NCBI GenBank assembly: GCA_945900785.1
Contig: CAMDJM010000008.1
Coordinates: forward strand, 28,561-92,560
Source: Akkermansia muciniphila
Lineage (GTDB): Bacteria; Verrucomicrobiota; Verrucomicrobiia; Verrucomicrobiales; V1-33
Reading direction: 5' to 3'
Length of the DNA stretch: 64,000 nt
Made by a program: the position numbers and the translations under genes. Shown here in pieces: positions 1 to 9,555 of this stretch. Within the stretch, counting starts at the first letter, position 1. Every line of letters begins with the position of its first letter. A model generated the notes under the pieces. The model had not been told where the DNA came from. It saw nothing but the letters and a program-made list of their open reading frames with translations, and did no database searches.

Positions 1-34
1 AGCAGAAAAGCCAGCAGAGGAGGATACGATTCAT
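1..34 (-). CDS. Start of a secreted protein, truncated by window edge
   Basis: Only the first 11 codons are present (MNRILLCWLFC), reading leftwards out of the window. A basic residue followed by a run of hydrophobic ones is what the beginning of a signal peptide looks like. It follows the DUF1501 gene at 208-1704 on the same strand after a gap of about 170 bases, so it could be a third gene of that operon. No Shine-Dalgarno sequence is obvious, so the call rests on the peptide alone. Confidence 0.35.
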   Translation of the reverse strand, partial: MNRILLCWLFC

Positions 35-207
35 GGGACTATACCACCGGCCACCCTTCCCAAAGTCAAGAACCGTCCTTCCGAAGTCCATAAAATCCGC
101 TCGTTGGGGCGTGGCAGCCGGATCCTGGGGCAGGTCAGCCGCACCCTGGGGGCGCCCGGCCGCCTGCAACGGGTGGAATGCAGCGCGGTTTGGGATTTGG
201 TCAGGGC

Positions 208-1704
208 TTACGCCAGCAGTTCCGCAATCACATGCCCATGCACATCCGTGAGGCGGCGGTCGATGCCATTGGTGCGGAAAGCCAGCTTCGTGTGGTCGAT
301 GCCAAGCAGGTGCAGGATAGTGGCGTGGATGTCGTAAACGGTCGTGGGATTTTTGCGGTCCAGCGGCTTGTAGCCCCACTGGTCGCTTTCGCCTGCAATG
401 GTGCCGCCCTTGATGCCGCCGCCGCAGAGCCAATTGGTGAAGACGAAAGGATTGTGGTCGCGGCCCTTACCGCCCTGGGAGCTGGGCATGCGGCCAAATT
501 CGGTGGTCCAAAGGATGATCGTATCCTCCAGCATGCCGCGTTGCTTCAGGTCTGCGATAAGCGCTGCGGTGCCCCGCGCCATCCCATTGGAGAGCGGGCC
601 GTGGTCGCGGTGAATATCCTCATGGGAGTCCCAATTGCGGCGGGGGAAGGAGTTGTCATTGCCGCTCCAGATCTGGACAAAGCGCACGCCCCGCTCCAAC
701 AGGCGCCGGGCGGTCAGGCATTTTTGGGAAAAATGCCATGCTTCCTCATCCGCGTTGATTTCCGTGGGCCATGTTTTGGGTCCGCCATCAAGTCCGTAGA
801 GTTTGAGAATGTGAGCGGGTTCCGCTTTGAGATTGAGGGCATCCGGGGCAGCCAACTGCATGCGGGCGGCCAGCTCGTAGCTCCTGATGCGGGCTTCCAG
901 GCGCTGGTCGCCTTCACGGGAGGCCGCGTGGCTGTGGTTCAGGCTGGCCAGCAGGGCTTGGGCGTCGGGTTCGCTGGCAGCATTGATGTAATGTCCCGCC
1001 GGATGGGGCCGCAGGTCAGCAATAGGATTGGGGGTTCCAGGATAAATGATGCTGCCACTGTGCTGGGAGGGCAGGAAGGCAGCGTCCCAATTTTTCACTC
1101 CATTGCTGCCAAACCCGCGGTGGTCCGGCAGCACGACAAATGCGGGCAGGTTTTCATTCATGGAACCGAGGGCGTAGCTGACCCAGCAGCCCGCCCCGGG
1201 AAAGCCGGGAAGAATGAATCCCGTGGACTGCAGCAGGGTCGCCTGGGAATGCACCCCACTTTTACTGACCAGGTTGTGGATGAACGCCATTTCATCGGCA
1301 TGGGCTCCCAGGGGAGCTACCGTTTCTCCCAGCATTTTACCGCACTGCCCATACGGTTTAAAATTCCATACGGGCTTCATCCACGGGCCAAGTCCGTCCT
1401 GGAAGGCCTCCACTTTCTCGCCAAAATCGCTGGGTTTGCCATCATATCTGACCAAATCCGGTTTGTAATCCCACAGATCCAGATGACTGGCGGCTCCGGA
1501 CATGAACAACTGGATCACCCGTTTGGCCTTGGCAGGATGCGTGACGGAGGGATGGATGAGGGAAGAAGCTCCTTTGGCCTCATTTCCCAGCATGGCTGCC
1601 AGTGCCATGGTGCCGAAGCCGCCCCCGCACTGCCGTAGAAAATCGCGACGGGACAAGCGGCCGTGCCCTGCCTGGGGGCGATGAAAGGGAGAGTTGCTGT
1701 GCAT
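208..1704 (-). CDS. DUF1501 family twin-arginine exported protein
   Basis: The 498-residue protein has a twin-arginine signal (SRRDFLRQCGGGFGTMALAAML, residues about 18-40) and then the DUF1501 fold, which belongs to the alkaline phosphatase/sulfatase superfamily. Visible family blocks are HLDLWDYKPDL, LPAFVVLPD, ERGVRFVQIWSG, LWTTEFGRMP, GRDHNP and DIHATILHLLGIDHTKL near the C-terminus. The enzymatic reaction of this family is not established. The start lies 3 bases after the stop of the upstream PSD1 cytochrome (1708-4713), which is the usual PSD1-DUF1501 pairing of PVC bacteria, so the two are almost certainly cotranscribed. Export by the Tat route suggests that it folds, possibly with a metal, before reaching the periplasm. 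Confidence 0.93.
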   Translation of the reverse strand: MHSNSPFHRPQAGHGRLSRRDFLRQCGGGFGTMALAAMLGNEAKGASSLIHPSVTHPAKAKRVIQLFMSGAASHLDLWDYKPDLVRYDGKPSDFGEKVEAFQDGLGPWMKPVWNFKPYGQCGKMLGETVAPLGAHADEMAFIHNLVSKSGVHSQATLLQSTGFILPGFPGAGCWVSYALGSMNENLPAFVVLPDHRGFGSNGVKNWDAAFLPSQHSGSIIYPGTPNPIADLRPHPAGHYINAASEPDAQALLASLNHSHAASREGDQRLEARIRSYELAARMQLAAPDALNLKAEPAHILKLYGLDGGPKTWPTEINADEEAWHFSQKCLTARRLLERGVRFVQIWSGNDNSFPRRNWDSHEDIHRDHGPLSNGMARGTAALIADLKQRGMLEDTIILWTTEFGRMPSSQGGKGRDHNPFVFTNWLCGGGIKGGTIAGESDQWGYKPLDRKNPTTVYDIHATILHLLGIDHTKLAFRTNGIDRRLTDVHGHVIAELLA

Positions 1705-1707
1705 AAG

Positions 1708-4700
1708 TCAGTCGATGAAGGTAAACTCGTTCAGGTTGAAGATGACGCGGCAGGCATTGGCCAGACCGTGTTGCCTGATGAAGGCGCAGAGTTGATCCCG
1801 TTCCTGCGGGGTGGCACGGCGTCCCGTGGCGATCCGGATGGCGAGGTCCATCTGCGCGGCTGGATCGTCTCCGGCTTCGGCTTTCAGCCGGGCGGCAAAG
1901 TGGGTGGCCTGCACGACCATAAAACCGTTATTCAACAAGGCGAGTGCCTGTGACGGAGAGACGCTCTCATTCCGTTTCTCCACCCGCATGGAGGGATCGG
2001 CGCAGTCCAGCACCGTCATGAATGGCTGGGGCTGGGAACGCACCAGGAAGCGGTAAACGGCGCGCCGCCAGGTGGTGGGGTCACTGGGATCTGCCAGATT
2101 GTATTGATAATGGGGGGAATGTTCCGGGCGCTCGACCACGAAGTCTTTCCAGCCAGGACCACCCGGGGTGAGGTCCAGCTTTCCACTGGCGGCCAGCACG
2201 GCATCCCGCAGTGCTTCCGCTTCCAGTTTGCGCCGGTTCATGCGCCATAAAAGGGAATTGCCGCTGTCGATTTCCGCAGCCCTCCCGTTGGCAACGGATG
2301 AACTTTGCCGGTAAGTCGCACTGGTGACGATCAGCCGGTGCAGTTTTTTCATGGAGCCCCCAAGGTCATCGCGGAAAGTTGCGGCGAGCCAGTCCAGCAA
2401 TTCCGGATGCGTTGGCACCAAGCCCATGCGTCCAAAATCGTTAGCCGTGGTAACGAGTCCATTTCCGAAATGATAGAGCCACACCCGGTTGACAATGCTG
2501 CGGTAAGTGAGGGGATTGCGTTTATCGGTGATCCATTGGGCCAGAGCCGCCCGGCGGGCTCCTTCCGGGGCACCGGGGGCAAGATCGAATGCCGCAGGCA
2601 GCAGATCGTTGCAGGCAGCGAGGGCGGCTGGCTGCATTTCGGCCCGGGGCAGGGTGACCTGTCCGCGGGCGAGCAGATGGATCGCCCGGGGTCGGCCATG
2701 GGTGCCTTTGAAGTTCCCACTTCCGTGATGCACGGTGCCGGAATAAATCATCTGCATGGCCGGAAGCCTGGCCAGCTCATTTCTGGCGCCTTCCAACGCT
2801 GCAGCATTGGACGTGCGGGCGGCTTTGGCAGGCGCATCCAGGGCTTTGGCAATGAGGCCGTCCCGCTGCTGACGCAGGCTGGCCAGCTTTTCTGCAGCAC
2901 CCGTAGCCGCCGGATAGATGCCGTCGGTGAGGTTTTGCAGTCCCCAGCGCACCGGGGCTTCGATGCTGTCCATGCTGGTGACTTTCGCTCCCAGGGCCAG
3001 GTTTTTTCCGGTGGTGTCAAAGACCTGAACTTCAGCCAGGGCGGCGGCGTAATCGTTCTGGCGCAGGGCGAGTTTCGTGATGGTGACCCGCAGGTAGCGG
3101 CCACTCTTTCCCTTGGCGGAAAAGCGCTGCGGAGCGGTGCCGGGGTTGGGAAAATCCTCAAGATCCCGGGCCGCTATCACCACCGGTTCCCCCGTGAAAT
3201 CCCCGTTGCCGCTGGCCTCGATGCGGAACCGCACCGGAAAGCCGAAACCTGCTCCGATGCCATTGAAATCGTCCCATGCGCCAGCCAGGACGACCTGATC
3301 CAGGAGGGTCGTCTGCCCCAGATCCATCTGCACCCACTTGCGGGTTTCCTGCGCTTTTTCGATCTGGCTGTGCCAGCCATATTCGGGTTTTGCGCCCTGG
3401 GCCGCCGCTTTCCCGGCTTCGCTGATTTCCGCTTCCAAGCGGGCCAGGTCCGGGCCAGCCATTTCCGCCAGTTGCACGGCAAGGGCTTTTTCCTCCCGTT
3501 CCAAACTCTGGACTTTTTCAGTCAGAACCCGGCGTTTCTGCTTCAGGGCAGGGTCCACATCGTAGCTTTGGTCTGCCCGGTCCAAGGCAGCGAACACGGC
3601 CTGCAGGGAATAATAATCGTTCTGCGTGATGGGATCGAATTTATGGTCATGGCATTGGGCGCACTGCACTGTAACACTGGTGAAGGTGCCAATCGTGTTG
3701 GCTACCATATCGTCGCGGTCCAAATGACGGGCGATTTTGCCATCGATTTTCTCTTCAGGCACCTCCGCATGGCCAATCAGGTCCCACGGGCCGGCGGAAA
3801 TGAAACCCAGCGCCTCCATGCCATCCCGGGTGTCCGGAAACAGGACATCTCCTGCCAACTGCTCCTGAACGAAGCGCTCATACGGCTTGTCCCCGTTGAA
3901 GGACCGGATCACATAATCCCGGTAGGGCCAGGCATTGGGCCGGGGCTGGTCCTTGTCGTAGCCGTGTGTCTCCCCGAAATGCACCACATCCAGCCAATGG
4001 CGTGCCCAGCGTTCACCATAGCGCGGGCTGGCAAGGAGCTGATCCACCAGTCTTTCATAGGCCGTGCCGGAAAGCCCGGATGCCTTCACGAAATCCTCCA
4101 CCTCCCCGGGTGCGGGCGGCAGACCTGTAAGGTCGAAATAGACCCGCCGGATCAGCGTGCGGGCATCGGCCGGAGGGGCCATGGTGAGGTCCTTTTCCCT
4201 GAGCTTTGCTGTGGTAAAGGCATCAATGCTATTCCCGGTGGACTGCCCTTCCGGCACCGGTGGTTTGATCACGGGTTTCAGGGACCACCAATCCTTCCGG
4301 TCATCCACCCGGGCACCCGCTTCCTCCGGCCAGACCGCGCCATCGTCAATCCACCGGCGCAGCAGACCAATTTGCTCCGGATGGAGTGGCGGGCCCTTGG
4401 GCGGCATCTGCATGTCCCCGTCCAGTCCTGCCACGAAATGAATCAGCGGGCTTTCCGCGCTCCTGCCCGGCAGAATGTTCGGGGCGTGGCTGCCACCTTT
4501 TGTCAGGGCGATGGAGGCACTATCCAGCCGGTAGTCCCCTTTCTGCTTTTCCGGGCCATGGCATTTCAAGCAGGCCTGGGCAAAAATGGGCCTGATATCC
4601 CTGACAAAATCCACCGGCTGATCTGCCGCCGGCGGGAGCGGGGACAGGCCGGCAGATGCCGCCACACAGGAGGTTGCAGCCAGGATGAGGAGGCTTGGGG

Positions 4701-4713
4701 TTGGGCGGATCAT
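1708..4713 (-). CDS. PSD1-type cytochrome c (PSCyt1-DUF1549-discoidin-DUF1553)
   Basis: This is a large exported c-type cytochrome of about 1000 residues. After a signal peptide comes a PSCyt1 heme domain with CLKCHGP and the distal MPPKGPPL, then DUF1549 with FDLTGLPPAP, ASPRYGERWARHWLDVVHFG and a second heme site CAQCHDHKFDP, and finally DUF1553/PSD1 (NRVWLYHFGNGLV, LLDWLAATFRDD, LALLNNGF). Between DUF1549 and DUF1553 it carries a coiled-coil stretch and an F5/8-type discoidin domain (WVQMDLGQTTLLDQVVLAG) that the other two PSD1 proteins here lack, which suggests carbohydrate or surface binding. ATG codons also exist at 4758, 4755, 4740, 4725 and 4722; 4713 was chosen because it begins the hydrophobic signal MIRPTPSLLILAATSCVAAS. 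It is paired with the DUF1501 gene 3 bases downstream. Confidence 0.92.
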   Translation of the reverse strand: MIRPTPSLLILAATSCVAASAGLSPLPPAADQPVDFVRDIRPIFAQACLKCHGPEKQKGDYRLDSASIALTKGGSHAPNILPGRSAESPLIHFVAGLDGDMQMPPKGPPLHPEQIGLLRRWIDDGAVWPEEAGARVDDRKDWWSLKPVIKPPVPEGQSTGNSIDAFTTAKLREKDLTMAPPADARTLIRRVYFDLTGLPPAPGEVEDFVKASGLSGTAYERLVDQLLASPRYGERWARHWLDVVHFGETHGYDKDQPRPNAWPYRDYVIRSFNGDKPYERFVQEQLAGDVLFPDTRDGMEALGFISAGPWDLIGHAEVPEEKIDGKIARHLDRDDMVANTIGTFTSVTVQCAQCHDHKFDPITQNDYYSLQAVFAALDRADQSYDVDPALKQKRRVLTEKVQSLEREEKALAVQLAEMAGPDLARLEAEISEAGKAAAQGAKPEYGWHSQIEKAQETRKWVQMDLGQTTLLDQVVLAGAWDDFNGIGAGFGFPVRFRIEASGNGDFTGEPVVIAARDLEDFPNPGTAPQRFSAKGKSGRYLRVTITKLALRQNDYAAALAEVQVFDTTGKNLALGAKVTSMDSIEAPVRWGLQNLTDGIYPAATGAAEKLASLRQQRDGLIAKALDAPAKAARTSNAAALEGARNELARLPAMQMIYSGTVHHGSGNFKGTHGRPRAIHLLARGQVTLPRAEMQPAALAACNDLLPAAFDLAPGAPEGARRAALAQWITDKRNPLTYRSIVNRVWLYHFGNGLVTTANDFGRMGLVPTHPELLDWLAATFRDDLGGSMKKLHRLIVTSATYRQSSSVANGRAAEIDSGNSLLWRMNRRKLEAEALRDAVLAASGKLDLTPGGPGWKDFVVERPEHSPHYQYNLADPSDPTTWRRAVYRFLVRSQPQPFMTVLDCADPSMRVEKRNESVSPSQALALLNNGFMVVQATHFAARLKAEAGDDPAAQMDLAIRIATGRRATPQERDQLCAFIRQHGLANACRVIFNLNEFTFID

Positions 4714-5025
4714 GCCTTGCATCATGCCATCGGAAAGCATTAAAACAATGCCCATCATCGTGCGAAATGAAGGGATTGGAACTATTCGAAAGTAACGGCA
4801 TGGTGACCCGGTTCATCATTTCCCATTTTCGCCCGCGCCGCTCCTTGAAAGTTGGATGCAGACGACTCAACCCGCCTTGCGCATGGCAGGGAACCGGCTT
4901 CGATCCTTGAAGGCGGATCCTCCTGCGGGCCGGAGTGACCGGAGCCAAACCTAACCCCAATAAGCCGCGTATCTTCTGTGCGCTTGAACCAGCCAAATAG
5001 CATTTTCATTTTAAACCAACCCCTG
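4714..5025. other. Divergent intergenic region between two PSD1 operons
   Basis: About 310 bases separate the minus-strand PSD1-DUF1501 operon from the plus-strand GH32 operon. No convincing gene is seen: short frames in all phases lack coding character. It must hold promoters for both directions. The last 50 bases before the GH32 start are AT-rich compared with the rest. No operator or riboswitch was recognised. Confidence 0.6.
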
Positions 5026-7200
5026 ATGCACTCCTTCATTCCTCAAAACCTGGCGCTGTCGGCCATCTGCCTTTTCGCGCCCGCCCTTCATGCCGCCGAC
5101 CTGCCCATTGCTGATTTTGAAGGGGACAACTACGCGCCTTGGACAGTCACTGGCGATGCCTTTGGAACCGCTCCTGCGCGGGGACCGCTGCCCGGCCAGA
5201 TGAATGTCGAGGACTTCAAGGGCAAGGGCCTCGTGAATTCGTTTCATAAAGGCGACGGCAGCACAGGCTCACTAACTTCACCGGAGTTCCGCGTTGAACG
5301 GCCGTTCATTTCCTTTTTGATTGGTGGCGGCATGGATAATGAAAAACTGGCGCTGCAGCTTTGGGTGGATGGCAAGGCGGTGCGCTCCGCCACCGGCCCG
5401 AATGACCGTCCGGGCGGCACGGAAGCACTGGCCCAGGCCTCGTGGGATGTTGCGGAATTTGCAGGAAAAACCGCCACGCTGCGGATCATCGATGGAGCAA
5501 CAGGAGGCTGGGGCCACCTCAATGTGGATCACATCCTGCAAACGGAGGTGAAGCCCAAGGGGCCGCCTCCATTGATCAGCAACGCAGAGCGCAGCCTGAC
5601 CGCCACGGCCCGCTACCTGCACCTTCCCATCAAAAACGGAGCGCCCAAGCGGCTGGTGACGCTCCTGGTGGATGGCAAGGCCGAGGTGCGTAATGACATC
5701 GAACTTGCCGATGGCCCGCCCGACTGGTGGGCTCCCATGGAGGTGAGGGAGTGGAAAGGAAAATTCCTCACGCTGCGGGTGGACAGGATGCCGGAGGATT
5801 CCACGGCGCTGAGTTCCATCAGCCAAAGCGACAGCTTGAAGGATGCGGAGAACCTCTACCGCGAGCCGCTGCGTGGCCAATTCCATTTCTCCCCCCGCCG
5901 GGGCTGGAATAACGATCCGAACGGCATGGCATTTTATAACGGAGAGTATCACCTCTTTTTCCAGCACAATCCCTATGGCTGGGGCTGGGGCAACATGCAC
6001 TGGGGGCACGCGGTCAGCAAAGACATGGTCCACTGGGAGGAACTGGGTGACAAGCTTCTGCCCGATGCCATGGGGCCGATGTTCAGCGGCAGCGCCGTGG
6101 TGGATTGGCATAACACCAGCGGCTTCGGCAGGGAGGGCAAGCCGCCGCTGGTGCTCATTTACACCGCTGCGGGAAACCCCACCGTGCAGGGCATCGCCTT
6201 CAGCACGGATGGCAGGACATTTACGAAATATGACGGCAATCCCGTGTTGAAACAAATCACAGGGGGAAATCGGGATCCGAAAGTGATCTGGCACGAGCCC
6301 ACAAAAAAATGGGTAATGGTGCTCTACGTCGAGTGGGAGAAAACACACACCATCCACTTCTTCACTTCGCCCAACCTGCGCGACTGGACTCTGGCCAGTA
6401 TCACGGAAGGAGACGCGCCAGGGAAACCGTATCTTTACGAATGCCCGGACTTTTTTGAACTGCCAGTGGATGGCGATGGCTCCAGAAAGAAATGGGTGCT
6501 GCTGGGGGCCAACAGCGACTACGCCGTGGGCACCTTTGATGGCATCCGCTTCAAGCCGGAGCAAACAAAGCTCCCCGGTCATCGTGGCCGGGGTTTCTAC
6601 GCGCCGCAGACCTTCAGTGACATCCCGGAGAAGGATGGCCGCCGCATCCAGATCGGCTGGTTCCAGACCGAAACGAAAGGCATGCCCTTCAATCAGTCCA
6701 TGACGGTGCCGCTGGAGTTGAAACTTGTCAGCACCCCCGATGGACCGCGCATGACATTCACTCCCGTGAAGGAACTGGAAGCCCTCCGCACCAGGACGAA
6801 TTCGTTCGAGGCCATGACCTTGGAACCGGGCGGTAAAAACCCGCTCGATGCCCTGAACGCCGAACTCATCGAACTCCGCGCGGAAATCGAACCAGGCGAT
6901 GCCAGCGAAATCGTCTTCAACATCCGGGACGCCATGGTCATCTACGAACCGAAAAAGCAGGAACTGAGCGTCAATGGGCACCGTGCCCCAGCTCCGCTCC
7001 GCGAGGGCAAACTGCGCCTCACCATTTACTGCGACCGCACCGGACTCGAAGTCTTCGCCAGCGATGGACTTTGCTACCTGCCAATGCCATTCAATACGAA
7101 GCCCGATAACAAGCGCCTCTTGCTGGAAACCCGCGGCGGAGCAGCCAGGCTCACCTCACTGCAAGTGCATGAACTCCGCTCCACGTGGAATCCGAAGTAA
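5026..7200 (+). CDS. GH32 family exported fructosidase (levanase/inulinase/invertase type)
   Basis: The protein hydrolyses beta-fructofuranosyl linkages, as judged by the three GH32 signatures: WNNDPNG with the nucleophilic Asp (about residue 294), RDP (about 414) and YECPDFF with the acid/base Glu (about 471). Before the five-bladed catalytic propeller there are about 270 residues of beta-sandwich sequence (ADFEGDNYAPWTVTGDAFG onwards) of the type found as N-terminal extensions in exported GH32 enzymes; a C-terminal GH32 beta-sandwich follows (LEVFASDG). An in-frame ATG at 4978 exists, but 5026 starts the signal peptide MHSFIPQNLALSAICLFAPALHA directly. It leads a six-gene plus-strand run with short gaps. 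Substrate (sucrose, levan, inulin) cannot be told from sequence alone. Confidence 0.93.
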   Translation: MHSFIPQNLALSAICLFAPALHAADLPIADFEGDNYAPWTVTGDAFGTAPARGPLPGQMNVEDFKGKGLVNSFHKGDGSTGSLTSPEFRVERPFISFLIGGGMDNEKLALQLWVDGKAVRSATGPNDRPGGTEALAQASWDVAEFAGKTATLRIIDGATGGWGHLNVDHILQTEVKPKGPPPLISNAERSLTATARYLHLPIKNGAPKRLVTLLVDGKAEVRNDIELADGPPDWWAPMEVREWKGKFLTLRVDRMPEDSTALSSISQSDSLKDAENLYREPLRGQFHFSPRRGWNNDPNGMAFYNGEYHLFFQHNPYGWGWGNMHWGHAVSKDMVHWEELGDKLLPDAMGPMFSGSAVVDWHNTSGFGREGKPPLVLIYTAAGNPTVQGIAFSTDGRTFTKYDGNPVLKQITGGNRDPKVIWHEPTKKWVMVLYVEWEKTHTIHFFTSPNLRDWTLASITEGDAPGKPYLYECPDFFELPVDGDGSRKKWVLLGANSDYAVGTFDGIRFKPEQTKLPGHRGRGFYAPQTFSDIPEKDGRRIQIGWFQTETKGMPFNQSMTVPLELKLVSTPDGPRMTFTPVKELEALRTRTNSFEAMTLEPGGKNPLDALNAELIELRAEIEPGDASEIVFNIRDAMVIYEPKKQELSVNGHRAPAPLREGKLRLTIYCDRTGLEVFASDGLCYLPMPFNTKPDNKRLLLETRGGAARLTSLQVHELRSTWNPK

Positions 7201-7272
7201 GTCATCCGCCCGGAGAATTCCAACAACCGAACTGAAATGCCATTACACTTCCGAATTCAGCGATTAAAGAGA

Positions 7273-9555
7273 ATGCACGCGCTCTCCGCTATCGCCGCCC
7301 TGCTGGCAGCGCTCGTTCCGGTCGCGCGTGGTGCGGACTCGTATGTGGGCGAACCTCCCGGGGAACAGCCGAAGGTGCATTTTGCTATCGGCAACGCCGA
7401 TCCCCGTCTGCCCGAACCGGCAGCCGCAGCGGTGGACTTTGTCAGGGATATCAAACCCCTGTTCCAGGAGGCGTGTTTCAAGTGCCATGGCCCCGAAAAG
7501 GACAAGGGCGGGCTTTCGCTCGCCACCAAGGCCCGTGCCATGGAAGGCGGCGATGAGGGCACGGGCATCATTCCTGGCAACAGCGCGGCGAGCCCTCTGG
7601 TGCAGCGCATCGCGGCGCTGGATGAAGCCACCGCCATGCCGCCTGAGGGCGGGCGCTTGAGTGCGGCGCAAGTGGGGCTCATCCGCGCGTGGATTGATCA
7701 GGGCGCAGTGTGGCCGGAGGGGGCGGACGGGATCGATCCGCGCATGGCGAAAGCCGCCAGCCACTGGTCATTCAAACCGCTGAATCGGCCTCCGGTGCCG
7801 GACCGCAGGGATGCGTGGATCACCTCACCGGTTGATGCCTTCATCCTTACTAAACTCGACGGGGCGAAGCTGAGTCCTGCACCGCCTGCGGGCGAGGAAG
7901 CGCTCCTGCGGCGGGTCTCGTTCGACCTGACCGGTCTGCCACCTGCGCCGGAGGAGATCGCCGGTTTTGTCAACGACTCCAGCACGGATGCCTTTGCCAA
8001 GGTCGTGGACCGGTTGCTCGCATCGCCGGCATACGGCGAGCGATGGGCGCGGCACTGGCTTGATGTGGTGCGCTATGCGGATTCAGGCGGTTATGAGACG
8101 GACATCTTTTATGAGCAGGCGTGGCGCTACCGCGATTACGTGATCCGGAGTTTCAACCAGGACAAACCATATGACCGTTTCCTGATGGAGCAGGTCGCGG
8201 GGGACGAACTCTGGCCCGGGCAGGCAGACATGGAGGACGCCGTGGCGGTGTGGACGCTCGGCGAATGGCAAAACGCGCTGGACGCCTTTCCGGACATGCT
8301 GGAATATGTGAGGCGCACCGATCAGGTAAGCACGCTCAGCGAGGCGGCGCTGGGACTCACGGTGGGCTGCGCGAATTGTCACAACCACAAATTCGATCCG
8401 GTCACCCAGCGCGATTATTTTGGGTTGGAGGCGATTTTTGCCGCCAGTGAAACATGGAACCGGAACACGGGCGTGAAGGCCTGGGGCAAGGGCGAGCGGA
8501 CGGCGTATCGCGCCATGCGCCATGCGGAGAAGCCGCTTCCGATTCATTTGCTGACACGTGGCGAGCTGACCAAGCCTGGCAAACTCATCGCACCTGCACT
8601 GCCGGCGTTTCTGCCAGGCGGCGGCGCGTTGCCGGGCGGACCGGACGAGGCAAAACAGCGCCGTGCCCAACTGGCACGCTGGCTCGTTTCCCCACAAAAC
8701 CCGCTGCCGGCGCGCGTCATCGCAAACCGGATTTGGCAGTGGCATTTCGGTCAGGCGCTGGCGTCCACCCCGAATGATCTTGGCACGCAGGGAGCACCAC
8801 CATCGCACCCGGAATTGCTCGACTGGCTGGCGTCGGAACTGCGCGAAAATGGCTGGAGCCTGAAGAGCCTGCACCGGCGGATTCTGCTGTCTTCCGCCTA
8901 TCAGCAGTCGGCTGTCCGCGACTTGGAAGCTATCGCGGCGGATCCGCAAAACCGTTTGCTGGCGGGCTTTCCCCGCCGCCGCCTCGAAGCGGAGGAAGTG
9001 TGGGATCATCTCCAGGCAGCCGCCGGAACGCTTGATCGGAAAAGTTTTGGCCCGCCCTTTGTGCCGAAGCTGTCGCCGGAGGAATTGCAGGGAATGTATG
9101 ACCTCGAAAACAAGCCGGAATTGAAGTGGCCCGTGACCCCGGAACAGAACCGCCGGGCCATTTACATTTTGAACCGCCGCTCGTTCCGCTTCCCCTTTTT
9201 CGAAGCCTTCGATCCGCCGAACACCGCGGCGAGCTGTCCGCTCCGGCAGACGACGACCGTGCCCGCGCAGGCGCTCACGCTTTTGAACAATCGCATTGTC
9301 GGCGGGCAGGCACGCGCCATGGCCGCGCGGCTGCTTCGCGAGGCAGGGAGCAGTGTGGAAGCGTTCGTGAAACAGGCGTGGCGGCTCGCTTACAGCCGCG
9401 AGGCGGACGATGGGGAATTGGAGGCCGCCCTGCAATTCATCGCGGAGGCGGTGGCCGCGCATCGCAAGTCAGGTGCCGCAGACCCTCACCCCACCGCGCT
9501 GGTGGAGTTTTGTATAGGCGTCATGAACACCACTGAATTCATTTACACCAACTGA
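7273..9555 (+). CDS. PSD1-type cytochrome c (PSCyt1-DUF1549-DUF1553)
   Basis: About 760 residues: signal peptide MHALSAIAALLAALVPVARGA, a PSCyt1 domain with heme motif CFKCHGPEKDKGG and the distal AMPPEGG, DUF1549 with FDLTGLPPAPEE, YGERWARHWLDVVRYADSGG and a second heme site CANCHNHKFDP, then DUF1553 with NRIWQWHFGQAL, LLDWLASELREN and LTLLNNRIV. It is a compact version with no discoidin insert. An in-frame ATG at 7237 would add 12 residues before the signal peptide, so 7273 is preferred. The gene follows GH32 after 72 bases and overlaps the next DUF1501 gene by one base (TGATG), which implies translational coupling. It probably acts as a periplasmic or outer-membrane electron carrier or oxidoreductase; its substrate is unknown. 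Confidence 0.92.
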   Translation: MHALSAIAALLAALVPVARGADSYVGEPPGEQPKVHFAIGNADPRLPEPAAAAVDFVRDIKPLFQEACFKCHGPEKDKGGLSLATKARAMEGGDEGTGIIPGNSAASPLVQRIAALDEATAMPPEGGRLSAAQVGLIRAWIDQGAVWPEGADGIDPRMAKAASHWSFKPLNRPPVPDRRDAWITSPVDAFILTKLDGAKLSPAPPAGEEALLRRVSFDLTGLPPAPEEIAGFVNDSSTDAFAKVVDRLLASPAYGERWARHWLDVVRYADSGGYETDIFYEQAWRYRDYVIRSFNQDKPYDRFLMEQVAGDELWPGQADMEDAVAVWTLGEWQNALDAFPDMLEYVRRTDQVSTLSEAALGLTVGCANCHNHKFDPVTQRDYFGLEAIFAASETWNRNTGVKAWGKGERTAYRAMRHAEKPLPIHLLTRGELTKPGKLIAPALPAFLPGGGALPGGPDEAKQRRAQLARWLVSPQNPLPARVIANRIWQWHFGQALASTPNDLGTQGAPPSHPELLDWLASELRENGWSLKSLHRRILLSSAYQQSAVRDLEAIAADPQNRLLAGFPRRRLEAEEVWDHLQAAAGTLDRKSFGPPFVPKLSPEELQGMYDLENKPELKWPVTPEQNRRAIYILNRRSFRFPFFEAFDPPNTAASCPLRQTTTVPAQALTLLNNRIVGGQARAMAARLLREAGSSVEAFVKQAWRLAYSREADDGELEAALQFIAEAVAAHRKSGAADPHPTALVEFCIGVMNTTEFIYTN

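Noticed and set aside
178..1638. 486-residue plus-strand open frame
   Set aside because: It lies antisense to the DUF1501 gene; the DUF1501 motifs are unambiguous and the antisense translation has no recognisable domain. High GC content leaves such frames open by chance.
2305..4743. 812-residue plus-strand open frame
   Set aside because: Antisense shadow of the PSD1 cytochrome gene, which has two heme motifs and all family blocks.
4984..5012. TTGAAC..CATTTT promoter in front of GH32
   Set aside because: The -10 element matches at only three positions and transcription would begin almost at the start codon.
5278..6981. 567-residue minus-strand open frame
   Set aside because: Antisense to the GH32 gene, whose three catalytic signatures are intact.
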